A stretch of 7,185 nucleotides of DNA from JBGTCY01 sp041748615 (GTDB taxonomy: Bacteria > Bacteroidota > Bacteroidia > Chitinophagales > CAIOSU01), in assembly GCA_041748615.1 (NCBI GenBank), contig JBGTCY010000126.1, positions 1 through 7,185 on the forward strand, written 5' to 3'. The position numbers were made by a program, and so were the translations under genes. Below the pieces are notes generated by a model. It was not told where the DNA came from, made no database searches, and saw only the letters and a program-made list of their open reading frames with translations. Below are positions 1 to 5,663 of the stretch, piece by piece; the first letter of the stretch is position 1, and each line of letters opens with the position of its first letter.

Positions 1-100
1 TGGCCCCAATCTTGCGCAAGCATTATGACTGGCCCCCAATCTGGCGCAAGCATTATGACTGGCCCCTAAACTGGCGCAAGCATTATGACTGGCGCAAGCG
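1..100. repeat. 30-bp tandem repeat, 3.3 copies, running in from the left edge
   Basis: Three near-identical units occupy 1-29, 30-59 and 60-89, with a fragment of a fourth at 90-100. Each reads roughly TGGCCCC, then a variable AATCT or TAAACT, then GGCGCAAGCATTATGAC. The last 16-17 bases of the unit are almost invariant, while the C-run and the following AT-rich bases vary. The array begins at the window boundary, so its true copy number is unknown. A single diverged unit recurs at about 2763-2788 inside another repeat, so the unit is dispersed as well as tandem. No open frame here resembles a protein. Confidence 0.9.
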
Positions 101-146
101 TCCGCTTGTGCCTTATATCCTTGAGCGTCCGCTCGTTTAGATAAGG
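91..146. repeat. Two adjoining short hairpins
   Basis: The first hairpin (91-112) pairs GGCGCAAGCG with CGCTTGTGCC around a two-base TC, giving ten pairs including one G-T. It grows directly out of the GGCGCAAG core of the preceding tandem unit. The second (111-146) has outer arms CCTTAT/ATAAGG and an inner stem GAGCG-TC-CGCTC at 123-134, again around TC. A two-base loop is too tight to close fully, so in practice the innermost pair would open. They could be REP-like elements or processed RNA structures; nothing shows which. Confidence 0.8.
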
Positions 147-166
147 CTTACGGTAAACCCCACCAC

Positions 167-191
167 TGGCGCGCGATTGCATCGCGTGCCA
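167..191. repeat. 11-bp stem hairpin
   Basis: TGGCGCGCGAT (167-177) pairs with ATCGCGTGCCA (181-191) around TGC. As in the hairpin at 91-112, the left arm has GGCGC and the right arm GTGCC, leaving one G-T pair at the same place in the stem. There is no T-run after it, so a classic intrinsic terminator is unlikely. Confidence 0.75.
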
Positions 192-373
192 CGAACAAAC
201 ATCAACAACACGATAACCCCAATCGGTAATCTCTCTCAAGCTAAGGTTTTGTGGATTTTGTGAGGATAACTCTTAATGAGACATTTTCTTTTCATAAAAA
301 TCTGTTAACATTATAGTTGGAGATAAAGCCTGCCCGACTGTGTGAATTGTATAATCAACTAAACCAATTCAAC
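192..373. other. Non-coding spacer, AT-rich in its right half
   Basis: No credible gene or RNA was seen. The right half is AT-rich, as expected just upstream of a gene, and contains TATAGTTG at 313-320, one base away from the Bacteroidota -7 consensus TAnnTTTG. I could not pair it with a convincing upstream TTG, so I do not call a promoter. An in-frame TTG at 317 could extend the next gene to 89 residues, but it lacks a ribosome binding site. Confidence 0.5.
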
Positions 374-586
374 ATGAATTACAGAAAATACAAGAGGAAA
401 AAATCACAATTTTCTCGAAAAGCTTATGCAGCCGGTCGTAGAGACGAGAAGACACTGCAACTGCGTAATACTATGCCAAATGTTTCAAACAACAGTGGTA
501 GTGGCCCAGGTGCTGCGGTTTATTTAGCAAGTTGTGCGTTAGGTCCTGTTGGACCACTATTAGTTTGGTTTGGATGGGGAAAGTAA
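374..586 (+). CDS. Hypothetical small protein: basic N-terminus, hydrophobic C-terminus
   Basis: I do not recognise this 70-residue protein. The first 30 or so residues are strongly basic (NYRKYKRKKSQFSRKAYAAG and beyond). A Ser/Asn/Gly linker (SNNSGSGPG) follows, and the protein ends in a hydrophobic Gly/Pro-containing stretch of about 22 residues (AAVYLASCALGPVGPLLVWF) closed by GWGK. The tail could be a membrane helix, and the overall character recalls small membrane-active peptides, but there is no recognisable leader or processing site and no export gene beside it. The ATG at 374 is preferred because the TTG at 317 has no ribosome binding site; that longer form would have 89 residues. 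Repeats flank it on both sides. It could be a chance frame, but the sharp split between charged and hydrophobic halves argues moderately for a real gene. Confidence 0.5.
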   Translation: MNYRKYKRKKSQFSRKAYAAGRRDEKTLQLRNTMPNVSNNSGSGPGAAVYLASCALGPVGPLLVWFGWGK

Positions 587-596
587 TCCGGCCAGT

Positions 597-662
597 CTCG
601 TCCTCGTCTCCAAACGAGAATGCATGAGCAGGGAGTTTCCAACTCTCGTAACCCACTTTGCG
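597..662. repeat. Palindromic intergenic element with two small hairpins
   Basis: Just after the stop at 586 there are two short stems: CTCGT/ACGAG (603-607, 614-618) and GAGTT/AACTC (633-637, 641-645). The second closes around TCC. The element ends in CCCACTTTGCG (652-662), and the same 11 bases recur at 1935-1945 in another intergenic region. It is followed by a T-rich tract at 664-676, so the second hairpin could help terminate transcription of the upstream gene, although it lies some distance from the T-run. Confidence 0.55.
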
Positions 663-702
663 AATTTCTTTTTTTATTATTGTGTACAGCTAAAACTTTA
701 CT

Positions 703-1008
703 ATGGGCTTTTTTAATGATGAAATCGATGATTTAATGGACGAATTCCAAAACCATCCAAAAGGAAGTGAGTCAGAGCGGATAATCTTAACTAAACTTGC
801 TGGTAAAGTATATTCATTCAAAGATTTTGAGAGAGTATGGGACTATTTCCCCCATTATCCAGCACCCACAGCAATTACTCTGCTACTCCGTGCAATTGAA
901 GTCATAAATAACTGCAAGGACTTAAAAAAACTTCGCGATACTTACGTGCGGTCTGGGTCAGAAATTGAAAACGCAGTAAATAATAAAATTGCCCAAATCT
1001 GTTTTTAA
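703..1008 (+). CDS. Hypothetical protein, 101 residues, acidic N-terminus
   Basis: The family is not recognised. The protein has no signal peptide or membrane segment and looks cytosolic and largely helical. The first 20 residues are acidic (NDEIDDLMDEF), and the rest carries aromatic clusters such as FERVWDYFPHYPAP near residues 42-55, followed by amphipathic helices. The regular helical pattern could reflect a short HEAT- or immunity-like fold, but this is only a guess from composition. The ATG at 703 is used; upstream DNA is T-rich with no clear Shine-Dalgarno, which is normal for Bacteroidota. It lies 116 bases after the preceding small gene, with a palindromic element between them, so co-transcription is uncertain. 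Confidence 0.6.
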   Translation: MGFFNDEIDDLMDEFQNHPKGSESERIILTKLAGKVYSFKDFERVWDYFPHYPAPTAITLLLRAIEVINNCKDLKKLRDTYVRSGSEIENAVNNKIAQICF

Positions 1009-1033
1009 TACAAAATCCTCCACCCCCCTAACT

Positions 1034-1076
1034 ATCCGTAGTCTGTAGCAAAGCCTTGAGCCAAGCGACTACGGAT
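1034..1076. repeat. 10-bp inverted repeat upstream of the PIN gene
   Basis: ATCCGTAGTC (1034-1043) and GACTACGGAT (1067-1076) are perfect inverted copies separated by 23 bases. The right arm ends 41 bases before the PIN start, so an operator for that TA-like pair is possible. GACTACGGA also occurs at 5336-5344 in the spacer between the two DUF4160 modules, which instead suggests a dispersed repeat. Confidence 0.65.
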
Positions 1077-1117
1077 TCACAATCCTTTTCTTCATCCACT
1101 TTTTCTATCTTCGGGAA

Positions 1118-1606
1118 GTGCCAATTAAATACGATATCTATCTTGACACCTCCCTCATTAACTTCCTCTTTGCCGATGACGCCCCGGAAAAGAAAGCGAT
1201 AACGGTTGATTTCTTTGACAACTTCATCAAGAAAGAAAAATACAACTCGTTCATATCAAATTTCGTCATTGAAGAAATTATGAAAACAACTGATGAGAAG
1301 AAGAGAAATAAACTGTTGAACGTTCTCGAAACCTACCCGATTCAGTTGATTGAAATAGAAAGCGAAGCAGTTGGATTGCTTTCGACAAAATATATTGCTG
1401 CGAGGGTTGTTCCTCCAAAAAGCGTGGTGGATGCTTTACATGTTGCAGTGAGTACGGTTTACCAGATGCACTTTCTTGTAAGCTGGAATTACAAGCACCT
1501 CGCAAATATCAACCGCGAACAAAAAGTGAGACAGGTAAATATCGCCAACCAATATTTTAACGAACTTCGTATTGTCACGCCATTAGAACTGATTGATTAT
1601 GACTAA
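1118..1606 (+). CDS. PIN-domain protein, probable VapC-like toxin nuclease
   Basis: The 162-residue protein is a PIN domain, a metal-dependent ribonuclease fold used by VapC toxins to cut specific RNAs. Visible motifs are YLDTS with the first acidic residue D10, an acidic pair E52-E53 in VIEEIMK, D105 in VVDALHVAV, and SWNYKHLANINRE (residues 122-134). The last motif is typical of a PIN branch I associate with a small downstream partner rather than an upstream AbrB- or Phd-type antitoxin. Length fits a single PIN domain with a short C-terminal tail ending VTPLELIDYD. The start is GTG at 1118; no nearby ATG fits and there is no obvious ribosome binding site. The stop overlaps the next gene by eight bases, implying coupled translation. 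RNase activity and toxicity are inferred from the family. Confidence 0.85.
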   Translation: MPIKYDIYLDTSLINFLFADDAPEKKAITVDFFDNFIKKEKYNSFISNFVIEEIMKTTDEKKRNKLLNVLETYPIQLIEIESEAVGLLSTKYIAARVVPPKSVVDALHVAVSTVYQMHFLVSWNYKHLANINREQKVRQVNIANQYFNELRIVTPLELIDYD

Positions 1607-1772
1607 GGATTCAAAAGCGCAGATTGAAGTATGGAAATGGAAAGCCCGCCTTTCCGAAGAACTCAACCGAATCCCGGAATGCGAACGCATTGACTGGATA
1701 AAAAAGAAAACGGCTGCTACTATCGCTAAACTCAAAATGAAAAAAGTCAAAAGAACGGCTGCCTTGAAATAA
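1599..1772 (+). CDS. Small basic partner of the PIN protein, putative antitoxin
   Basis: This 57-residue protein starts at an ATG inside the last codons of the PIN gene and overlaps it by eight bases, so the two are almost certainly translated together. It begins MTKDSKAQIEVWKWKARLSE, followed by IPECERIDWIKKKT and a Lys-rich tail. The Trp/Lys-rich first helix (EVWKWKARL) followed by a second helix resembles short proteins I recall immediately downstream of this PIN type, though I cannot name a family. In most VapBC pairs the antitoxin comes first, so the toxin-first order is notable. An antitoxin role is inferred from position and size. It shows no clear DNA-binding motif, but its positive charge would allow nucleic-acid contact. 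Confidence 0.7.
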   Translation: MTKDSKAQIEVWKWKARLSEELNRIPECERIDWIKKKTAATIAKLKMKKVKRTAALK

Positions 1773-2091
1773 GGCTATCAGCTTTAATCTACCCCAACTA
1801 CCCCGAATCAAGTGTTCCGCGCTGCTCCTGTGCGCCTGCACACTTGGTTGCCGCAATCGGCAGAAGTCTTTCGACTTCGGAGCGTGGGCTTGCATCCTCT
1901 GTCGCTCGTCTGTAGCCCAGCCTGAAGGAACGTCCCCACTTTGCGGGATGCCTCACCAATCGGTAAACTCCACTTTCCCAAAATAGAAAAACCATCAAAT
2001 CAACTGCTACCCCGCGCACCTCTTTTATTTTTCATCATCAATCAGGAGTAACAGAAAACATCACCGCAAGTGAATCCATATAATCACGCCA
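1773..2091. repeat. Structured non-coding region with four hairpins
   Basis: No credible gene lies here; open frames on the minus strand have unconvincing composition. In order there are: a 10-bp stem AATCAAGTGT/ACACTTGGTT (1806-1815, 1840-1849, with one G-T) enclosing GCGC/GCGC; GAAGTC-TTTC-GACTTC (1863-1878); TGGGCT/AGCCCA (1885-1890, 1914-1919); and TCCC/GGGA (1933-1936, 1945-1948). The last sits in CCCACTTTGCGGGATGCCT, which shares CCCACTTTGCG with 652-662 and GCGGGATGCCT closely with the repeats at 4790 and 6012. The block follows the PIN/partner operon, so it may serve as a 3' end structure or be a degraded member of the dispersed repeat family. DNA after about 2020 is AT-rich and may hold the next gene's promoter, but I see no clear match. 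Confidence 0.6.
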
Positions 2092-2133
2092 ATGAATTAT
2101 TTTGCGATCTTCAATGGTGAGAATAAAACCCTT

Positions 2134-2703
2134 ATGACCGATTTCCCAATCATCCCCTTCCCCTCTGCCAACGACTTGAATAAATGGCTTGCCAAGAATC
2201 ATGCAACTTCAAAAGGAATCTGGCTCCGGCTTTTTAAGAAAGATTCAGGGATTGCCTCGATTACTCGTGACGAAGCGATTATCGAGGCACTGTGTTACGG
2301 CTGGATAGATAGCCAGGCGAACAAATACGATGAGCAATCATGGCTACAGAAATTGACGCCCCGAAGACCTAAGAGTATCTGGTCAAAACGTAACACTGAG
2401 CATGTCGGGCGGTTAGTAAAAGAAGGTCGGATGCATCCGGCTGGGATGAAAGAAGTGGAAGCCGCGAAGGACGATGGACGCTGGAACAAAGCTTATGACT
2501 CACCAAAAAATATAGTAGTACCCGAAGACTTTCTGAAAGAACTTTCAAAAAATAAAAAGGCATACGCTTTTTTCAAGACGCTCAATAAGGCAAATACCTT
2601 CGCCATTGCATGGCGACTTCAAACCGCAAAGAAGCCCGAAACCCGCGAGAAACGCATGAAGGCATTATTGGCGATGCTGAAAAAAGGCGAGAAGCTTCAT
2701 TGA
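2134..2703 (+). CDS. YdeI/OmpD-associated family protein
   Basis: The 189-residue protein matches the YdeI/OmpD-associated family (COG4430-like), sometimes labelled bacteriocin-protection because of genetic links to envelope stress and peptide resistance; the biochemical role is unknown. Family hallmarks are NDLNKWLAKNH near the N-terminus, EALCYGWIDSQ (51-61), TPRRPKSIWSKRN (75-87), a stretch from R99 to W117 including HPAG and DDGRW, and a basic C-terminal helix with TAKKPETREKRMKALLAML. No signal peptide is present, so it should be cytosolic. An in-frame ATG at 2092 would add 14 residues, but the family normally starts just before the IPFP-type segment, so 2134 is preferred. The coding sequence ends in a tandem TGA-TAA, and a dispersed repeat begins five bases after the stop. 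Confidence 0.85.
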   Translation: MTDFPIIPFPSANDLNKWLAKNHATSKGIWLRLFKKDSGIASITRDEAIIEALCYGWIDSQANKYDEQSWLQKLTPRRPKSIWSKRNTEHVGRLVKEGRMHPAGMKEVEAAKDDGRWNKAYDSPKNIVVPEDFLKELSKNKKAYAFFKTLNKANTFAIAWRLQTAKKPETREKRMKALLAMLKKGEKLH

Positions 2704-2707
2704 TAAT

Positions 2708-2790
2708 CCCCCGCCTTCGCTCGCGTCCCGCGAGTGAATGTTTCCTCTGCCACCGACATCCACCAAAATCTGGCGCAAGCGTTATGAATA
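2708..2790. repeat. Dispersed palindromic repeat, copy C (hybrid)
   Basis: The head CCCGCCTTCGCTCGCGTCCC and the following GAGTGAATGTTTC-TCTGC match the copies at 4705 and 5922. It contains a perfect stem CTCGCG-TCC-CGCGAG (2720-2734). After about 2762 it switches to AATCTGGCGCAAGCGTTATGA, which is the unit of the 30-bp tandem array at the left edge with one base changed. This copy therefore joins two otherwise separate repeat types. It begins five bases after the YdeI-family stop codon. Confidence 0.75.
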
Positions 2791-2845
2791 GTTCAATCCC
2801 CGCTGCCTTAAGATTGATTAACTTGTACTTCAAAAAATAAAACTC

Positions 2846-3013
2846 ATGGGATTAATCAGAGAACCCAAAAACATTGACTTTTACGTACTTGATAAGCCCT
2901 GGACGGAAAAGGAGAAAAAAGAGTTCAGCGCGTTTATCAAAAAGCGCAAAGAGCAATTGAAAAGAAGGAAACAGCTTGCTGCAAAAGCAAAGGCGAAGAG
3001 AAAACATGCGTAG
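2846..3013 (+). CDS. Small basic hypothetical protein, 55 residues
   Basis: This short frame reads MGLIREPKNIDFYVLDKPWT, then EKEKKEFSAFIKKRKEQLKR and an extremely Lys/Arg/Ala-rich tail ending KAKRKHA. The MGLIREP...DF.V opening followed by a TEKE helix looks like a family of tiny Bacteroidota proteins I have a vague memory of, but I cannot name it or give a function. The size and charge fit an antitoxin or nucleic-acid-binding partner, yet no partner gene follows. The only overlapping downstream frame (ATG at 3006) ends after 19 codons, so a partner may have been lost. A codon pattern suited to a basic, amphipathic protein supports it being real. No Shine-Dalgarno is evident. Confidence 0.6.
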   Translation: MGLIREPKNIDFYVLDKPWTEKEKKEFSAFIKKRKEQLKRRKQLAAKAKAKRKHA

Positions 3014-3214
3014 AGTGAATTTTAATTACCGGAAAAGGAATGTGTTTGAAGCAATCCGGCTTTGAGGAAGAGTGTAACAGGCGGCTCACAATGCATGAAG
3101 ACTTGTGAGAACTGGAGGTGATAAGAATTAGAACACTTAAAAATTGCGAAAATTTTACAATTCAATTGATACATATAAAATCAAACTATCATAATTTAGC
3201 AAAACTGATTCGTT

Positions 3215-4678
3215 ATGAAATTACTGTCGTCAGTTGCACTACTTGCGCTCATTTCCACGTTGAGCTTTTCCCAAAACTACAAAACCGTAATTCCCGACAC
3301 GACAACTTACTTTATCGGCAACACGGGAGTTATAAAAGCAATTAATATTAAAACGATTTACCAAGATGGCGTGGACACGGTTTACAAAAATTTTCACACC
3401 GCAAGGGAAGACACGGTAACCTGTAGTGGTTTTAATAGTTACTCTCCTCCAATTAATAAATTCGGAGCGAGTTGGCTTGGCGAAAAAGTTGTCATTAAGC
3501 CTGATGGCACCAACATCTTTTTTAACAATCAACACGATTCCATCATTATCAATACTAAAGCAGCCATTGGCGAATCATGGAAGCTTTTTAAAATGGACAA
3601 TGAAAATTATTTGGAGGCGACAGTAAGCGATATTATTAATGACACCATCCTTGGTATTGCTGATTCCGTTAAAACAATTTCCATACAAGCGAAGGACAGC
3701 CTGAACAACCTGTTGCCATTTCCTATTAATTCACAGGAAATTCGAATCAGTAAAAGCAGGGGATTTATCAGAATGTTCAATTTTTATAATTTCCCAAGTG
3801 ATACCAATCTCTATCAAATCACAGATACTGCCCCTTTTACAAAGAGGGACGCCTTTAATTATGAAGTTGGTGATATTATTCAGATACTTAGCTATTATGC
3901 AACGCATGCAATCACCATTACCAAATTTATTCATCAGGATTTTTTATCAAAATCAATATCATCTGACAGTAATACGATATTTTTTTCCATTAAGGAAACC
4001 ACACATAGTTATTATAGTTATCCCTCATCAAATGATGTTTTTGATGGAGGTCACAGCATTGTTACAAGAAACATTTCCATCACAGACCTCGACAGCCCTG
4101 TGTTCCCAACACTGCCGGATGAGACTTATATAAAGCCATCCTCTTCTAATCCGGAAGACCTGTGGCAAGTTTCATTACAAAATCAAAGTCTGTATTGTGA
4201 AAACAGGCGAATAGCAACTGATAGCAACTTCGGAGTGATTAAAGAAACTGATTCATGCTGGGCAGTTCCGAGTGATGATATATACACAAGTTATACAATA
4301 ATTGAAGGAGTCGGATCATTCTACTCTGAATACAGCCTTGGAGGTCGGGAATACACTAACCTGCATTATTACCAAAGTGGTTCTTGCTCATATGGCACCT
4401 TGTTTACGGGAACTCAAGACATAAACCCCGAAAAACGATTTACCATCTATCCGCATCCTGCTGCCGAGGAGGTGAATATCGAACTATTGCTACCTTCGAG
4501 CCAACATGTTTCAATTACCATTTATGACGCCACCGGCAAAGTAATCTATAATATTTCCGAATCAATCCAACAGCAAGTAGTCAAAATCTCAACGACCAAT
4601 TGGTCAAGTGGATTTTATTTGGTTCGGGTTGCTTCCAACAAATATTATGGGACAAAAAAACTACTGATTCAGAAATAG
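3215..4678 (+). CDS. Secreted protein with T9SS type A C-terminal sorting domain
   Basis: The 487-residue protein starts with a Sec signal peptide: MK, then a hydrophobic core LLSSVALLALISTLSFS, with likely cleavage around residues 19-20. The large middle region (about 21-400) is rich in Asp, Ser, Thr, Asn and aromatic residues in alternating beta-strand patterns and matches no enzyme family I recognise. The last 79 residues (409-487) form a type A sorting domain: FTIYPHPAAEEVNIEL, then SITIYDATGKVIYN, SSGFYLVRV and the final KKLLIQK. This domain directs export across the outer membrane by the type IX system, normally followed by cleavage and cell-surface attachment or release. The usual YPNP motif reads YPHP here. 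The start at 3215 is fixed by the signal peptide. A dispersed repeat starts 26 bases after the stop. Confidence 0.9.
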   Translation: MKLLSSVALLALISTLSFSQNYKTVIPDTTTYFIGNTGVIKAINIKTIYQDGVDTVYKNFHTAREDTVTCSGFNSYSPPINKFGASWLGEKVVIKPDGTNIFFNNQHDSIIINTKAAIGESWKLFKMDNENYLEATVSDIINDTILGIADSVKTISIQAKDSLNNLLPFPINSQEIRISKSRGFIRMFNFYNFPSDTNLYQITDTAPFTKRDAFNYEVGDIIQILSYYATHAITITKFIHQDFLSKSISSDSNTIFFSIKETTHSYYSYPSSNDVFDGGHSIVTRNISITDLDSPVFPTLPDETYIKPSSSNPEDLWQVSLQNQSLYCENRRIATDSNFGVIKETDSCWAVPSDDIYTSYTIIEGVGSFYSEYSLGGREYTNLHYYQSGSCSYGTLFTGTQDINPEKRFTIYPHPAAEEVNIELLLPSSQHVSITIYDATGKVIYNISESIQQQVVKISTTNWSSGFYLVRVASNKYYGTKKLLIQK

Positions 4679-4704
4679 GCTGTCGTTAAATAAAGCCTCC
4701 CAAG

Positions 4705-4844
4705 CTCCGCCTTCGCCATCCCGTGAGTGAAGGTTTCATCTGCATCCGGCATCATATTCTAAATACAAGCAAGCCTGCTCCGTATTCATTGCGGGGATGC
4801 CTGATAAAGGCTCATTCGCCAAAAGCGAACGAGGGCGTTTAGGC
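4705..4844. repeat. Dispersed palindromic repeat, copy A (full length)
   Basis: The copy runs from CTCCGCCTTCGCC through GAGTGAAGGTTTCATCTGC to TTTAGGC. Its right half has two successive hairpins: CTCCG/CGGGG around TATTCATTG (near 4779-4795), then an imperfect palindrome from GCCT (4799-4802) to AGGC (4841-4844) whose inner stem is TTCGC-CAAAA-GCGAA. It aligns over its whole length with copy B (5922-6066), apart from a diverged middle. It fills nearly all the space between the T9SS gene stop and the convergent DUF2442 gene, so it could also act as a bidirectional terminator. Confidence 0.8.
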
Positions 4845-4852
4845 AATAATAC

Positions 4853-5107
4853 TCACTTACGTACGGAAACCTTTTCTTGCTTGTGTTCAAAAAATCCTGC
4901 CGCACTTAAATCTTCATCTAAATCTTTCCAATGCAAAGCATATCCGTTGCCTACAATTTCAAAGGATTGCCGCGCTGAAGCAGAAGCTTTAAGCAGCTTG
5001 GGAAAGTTGGCGATTGGCAAAGCGCCTTTTTTACCGTCAGCAGTTTCAATGACGATGTGTTCATCGGTGAATGAAACTTTCTTTATTCTGTATTCAAAGA
5101 ATTTCAT
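4853..5107 (-). CDS. DUF2442 family protein (minus-strand module)
   Basis: This 84-residue protein fits DUF2442, small proteins usually encoded right after DUF4160. It reads IKKVSFTDEHIVIETADG (8-25), then ALPIANFPKLLKAS and a conserved GNGYALHWKDLDEDLSAAG segment, which is the signature of the subgroup with an 'I-HW--LDEDLS' motif. Such pairs resemble TA modules, with DUF2442 in the antitoxin position, but no activity is known to me. Its start lies eight bases after the stop of a DUF4160 fragment (5116-5277) on the same strand, showing that the normal operon order is preserved. The intact frame beside a broken partner suggests either retention for its own sake or recent decay. It converges with the T9SS gene. 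Confidence 0.8.
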   Translation of the reverse strand: MKFFEYRIKKVSFTDEHIVIETADGKKGALPIANFPKLLKASASARQSFEIVGNGYALHWKDLDEDLSAAGFFEHKQEKVSVRK

Positions 5108-5115
5108 GCGATAGA

Positions 5116-5277
5116 TTATTTATTAAAAAACTCATTCCATCTTTCCAGAAAGATCAACTTATTTTCTTCTATAATTGACATGGCAAGACTTACATCTTTT
5201 GGTTTTAATCCGTTGTTTTCAATGCACTCGACAAGATTTAATGTAAACCGCGCTTCACCATCCGCATTGCGCACATT
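5116..5277 (-). pseudogene. DUF4160 gene fragment, 5' end missing
   Basis: Read on the minus strand, this frame encodes NVRNADGEARFTLNLVEC, then IENNGLKPKDVSLAMSII and EENKLIFLERWNEFFNK, ending at TAA. That is the C-terminal half of DUF4160; the family normally has about 25-30 further residues leading to an IHVHVRNADGEARF-type segment. Here the frame is closed directly upstream by TAG-TAA (5278-5283), and the DNA beyond is a palindromic repeat, not coding. A GTG at 5274 could in principle start a 52-residue product, so a shortened protein is not excluded. It sits eight bases before the downstream DUF2442 start. I read it as truncated by a rearrangement or repeat insertion. Confidence 0.75.
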
Positions 5278-5290
5278 TTACTATAAACAC

Positions 5291-5344
5291 GCAGCCACGC
5301 TGTGGCTTTCAACATTCAATCAAGTGGTTCCTACTGACTACGGA
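5291..5344. repeat. Palindromic element at the DUF4160 truncation point
   Basis: A perfect stem AGCCAC-GCT-GTGGCT (5293-5307) lies 10 bases beyond the stop codons that close the truncated DUF4160 frame. Further right, GACTACGGA (5336-5344) repeats the arm seen at 1067-1075. The element occupies most of the divergent spacer between the two DUF4160 modules, where promoters for both would also have to lie. Confidence 0.6.
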
Positions 5345-5396
5345 CACCAATTCGCATAAAGAATTTTATTTTTGACTACAAGCTCAAGAAAACAAC

Positions 5397-5654
5397 ATGC
5401 CTGAAATCTGCCGCTTTTATGGCCTTATCATCTTCATGAACTACAACGACCATAACCCACCGCATTTTCATGTCTGGTAAGGAGAATACAAAACAATAGT
5501 TACCATTGAGGATGGAATTGTTGAAGGACAAATGCCCAAGCGGGCGCTGAAAATGATTTTCGACTGGCTGGATCGGCACAAAATAGAGTTGATGCACGAT
5601 TGGGAACTCGCCCGCAATCACGAACCGTTGAAAAAAATAGAACCTTTACCCTAA
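5397..5654 (+). pseudogene. DUF4160 gene with in-frame TAA (plus-strand module)
   Basis: The frame from ATG 5397 encodes MPEICRFYGLIIFMNYNDHN, then PPHFHVW, a TAA at 5478-5480, and continues GEYKTIVTIEDGIVEGQMPK, RALKMIFDWLDRHKIELMHD and WELARNHEPLKKIEPLP to the normal stop. The whole matches DUF4160 (85 codons plus stop, close to the usual size), including the HNPPHFHV motif and the C-terminal helix. In relatives the codon after HFHxx is usually Tyr before GEY, so one change of TAT or TAC to TAA explains the stop. Everything else is intact and in frame, so the mutation is recent, a sequencing error, or bypassed. The DUF2442 gene starts nine bases after the stop. Confidence 0.85.
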
Positions 5655-5663
5655 CTTCGTAAT

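Noticed and set aside
1..100. CRISPR array at the left edge
   Set aside because: The units are directly adjacent and repeat through their full length; there are no unique spacers of constant size and no cas genes.
1611..2019. Two minus-strand frames of 94 and 73 residues
   Set aside because: They cover the 57-residue partner gene and palindromic DNA; the protein sequences look random and match nothing I know.
2092..2133. Longer start for the YdeI-family protein at ATG 2092
   Set aside because: The extra 14 residues do not resemble the family, which usually starts close to the ATG at 2134. It remains possible.
2610..2840. 76-residue plus-strand frame overlapping the YdeI-family gene end
   Set aside because: It is a shifted-frame shadow that runs into repeat copy C.
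3112..3345. GGAGGTGAT at 3114-3122 as a strong Shine-Dalgarno, with a 75-residue frame starting at GTG 3118
   Set aside because: The frame starts inside the motif itself, and it overlaps the start of the T9SS gene in another frame with unconvincing composition.
4799..4844. Possible integron attC site in repeat copy A (GCCT...TTTAGGC)
   Set aside because: The end reads GTTTAGGC, not the required GTTRRRY core, and copy B lacks any such core. No integrase gene is visible.
4797..5114. 105-residue plus-strand frame
   Set aside because: It lies antisense to the DUF2442 gene and partly inside repeat copy A; no gene-like composition.
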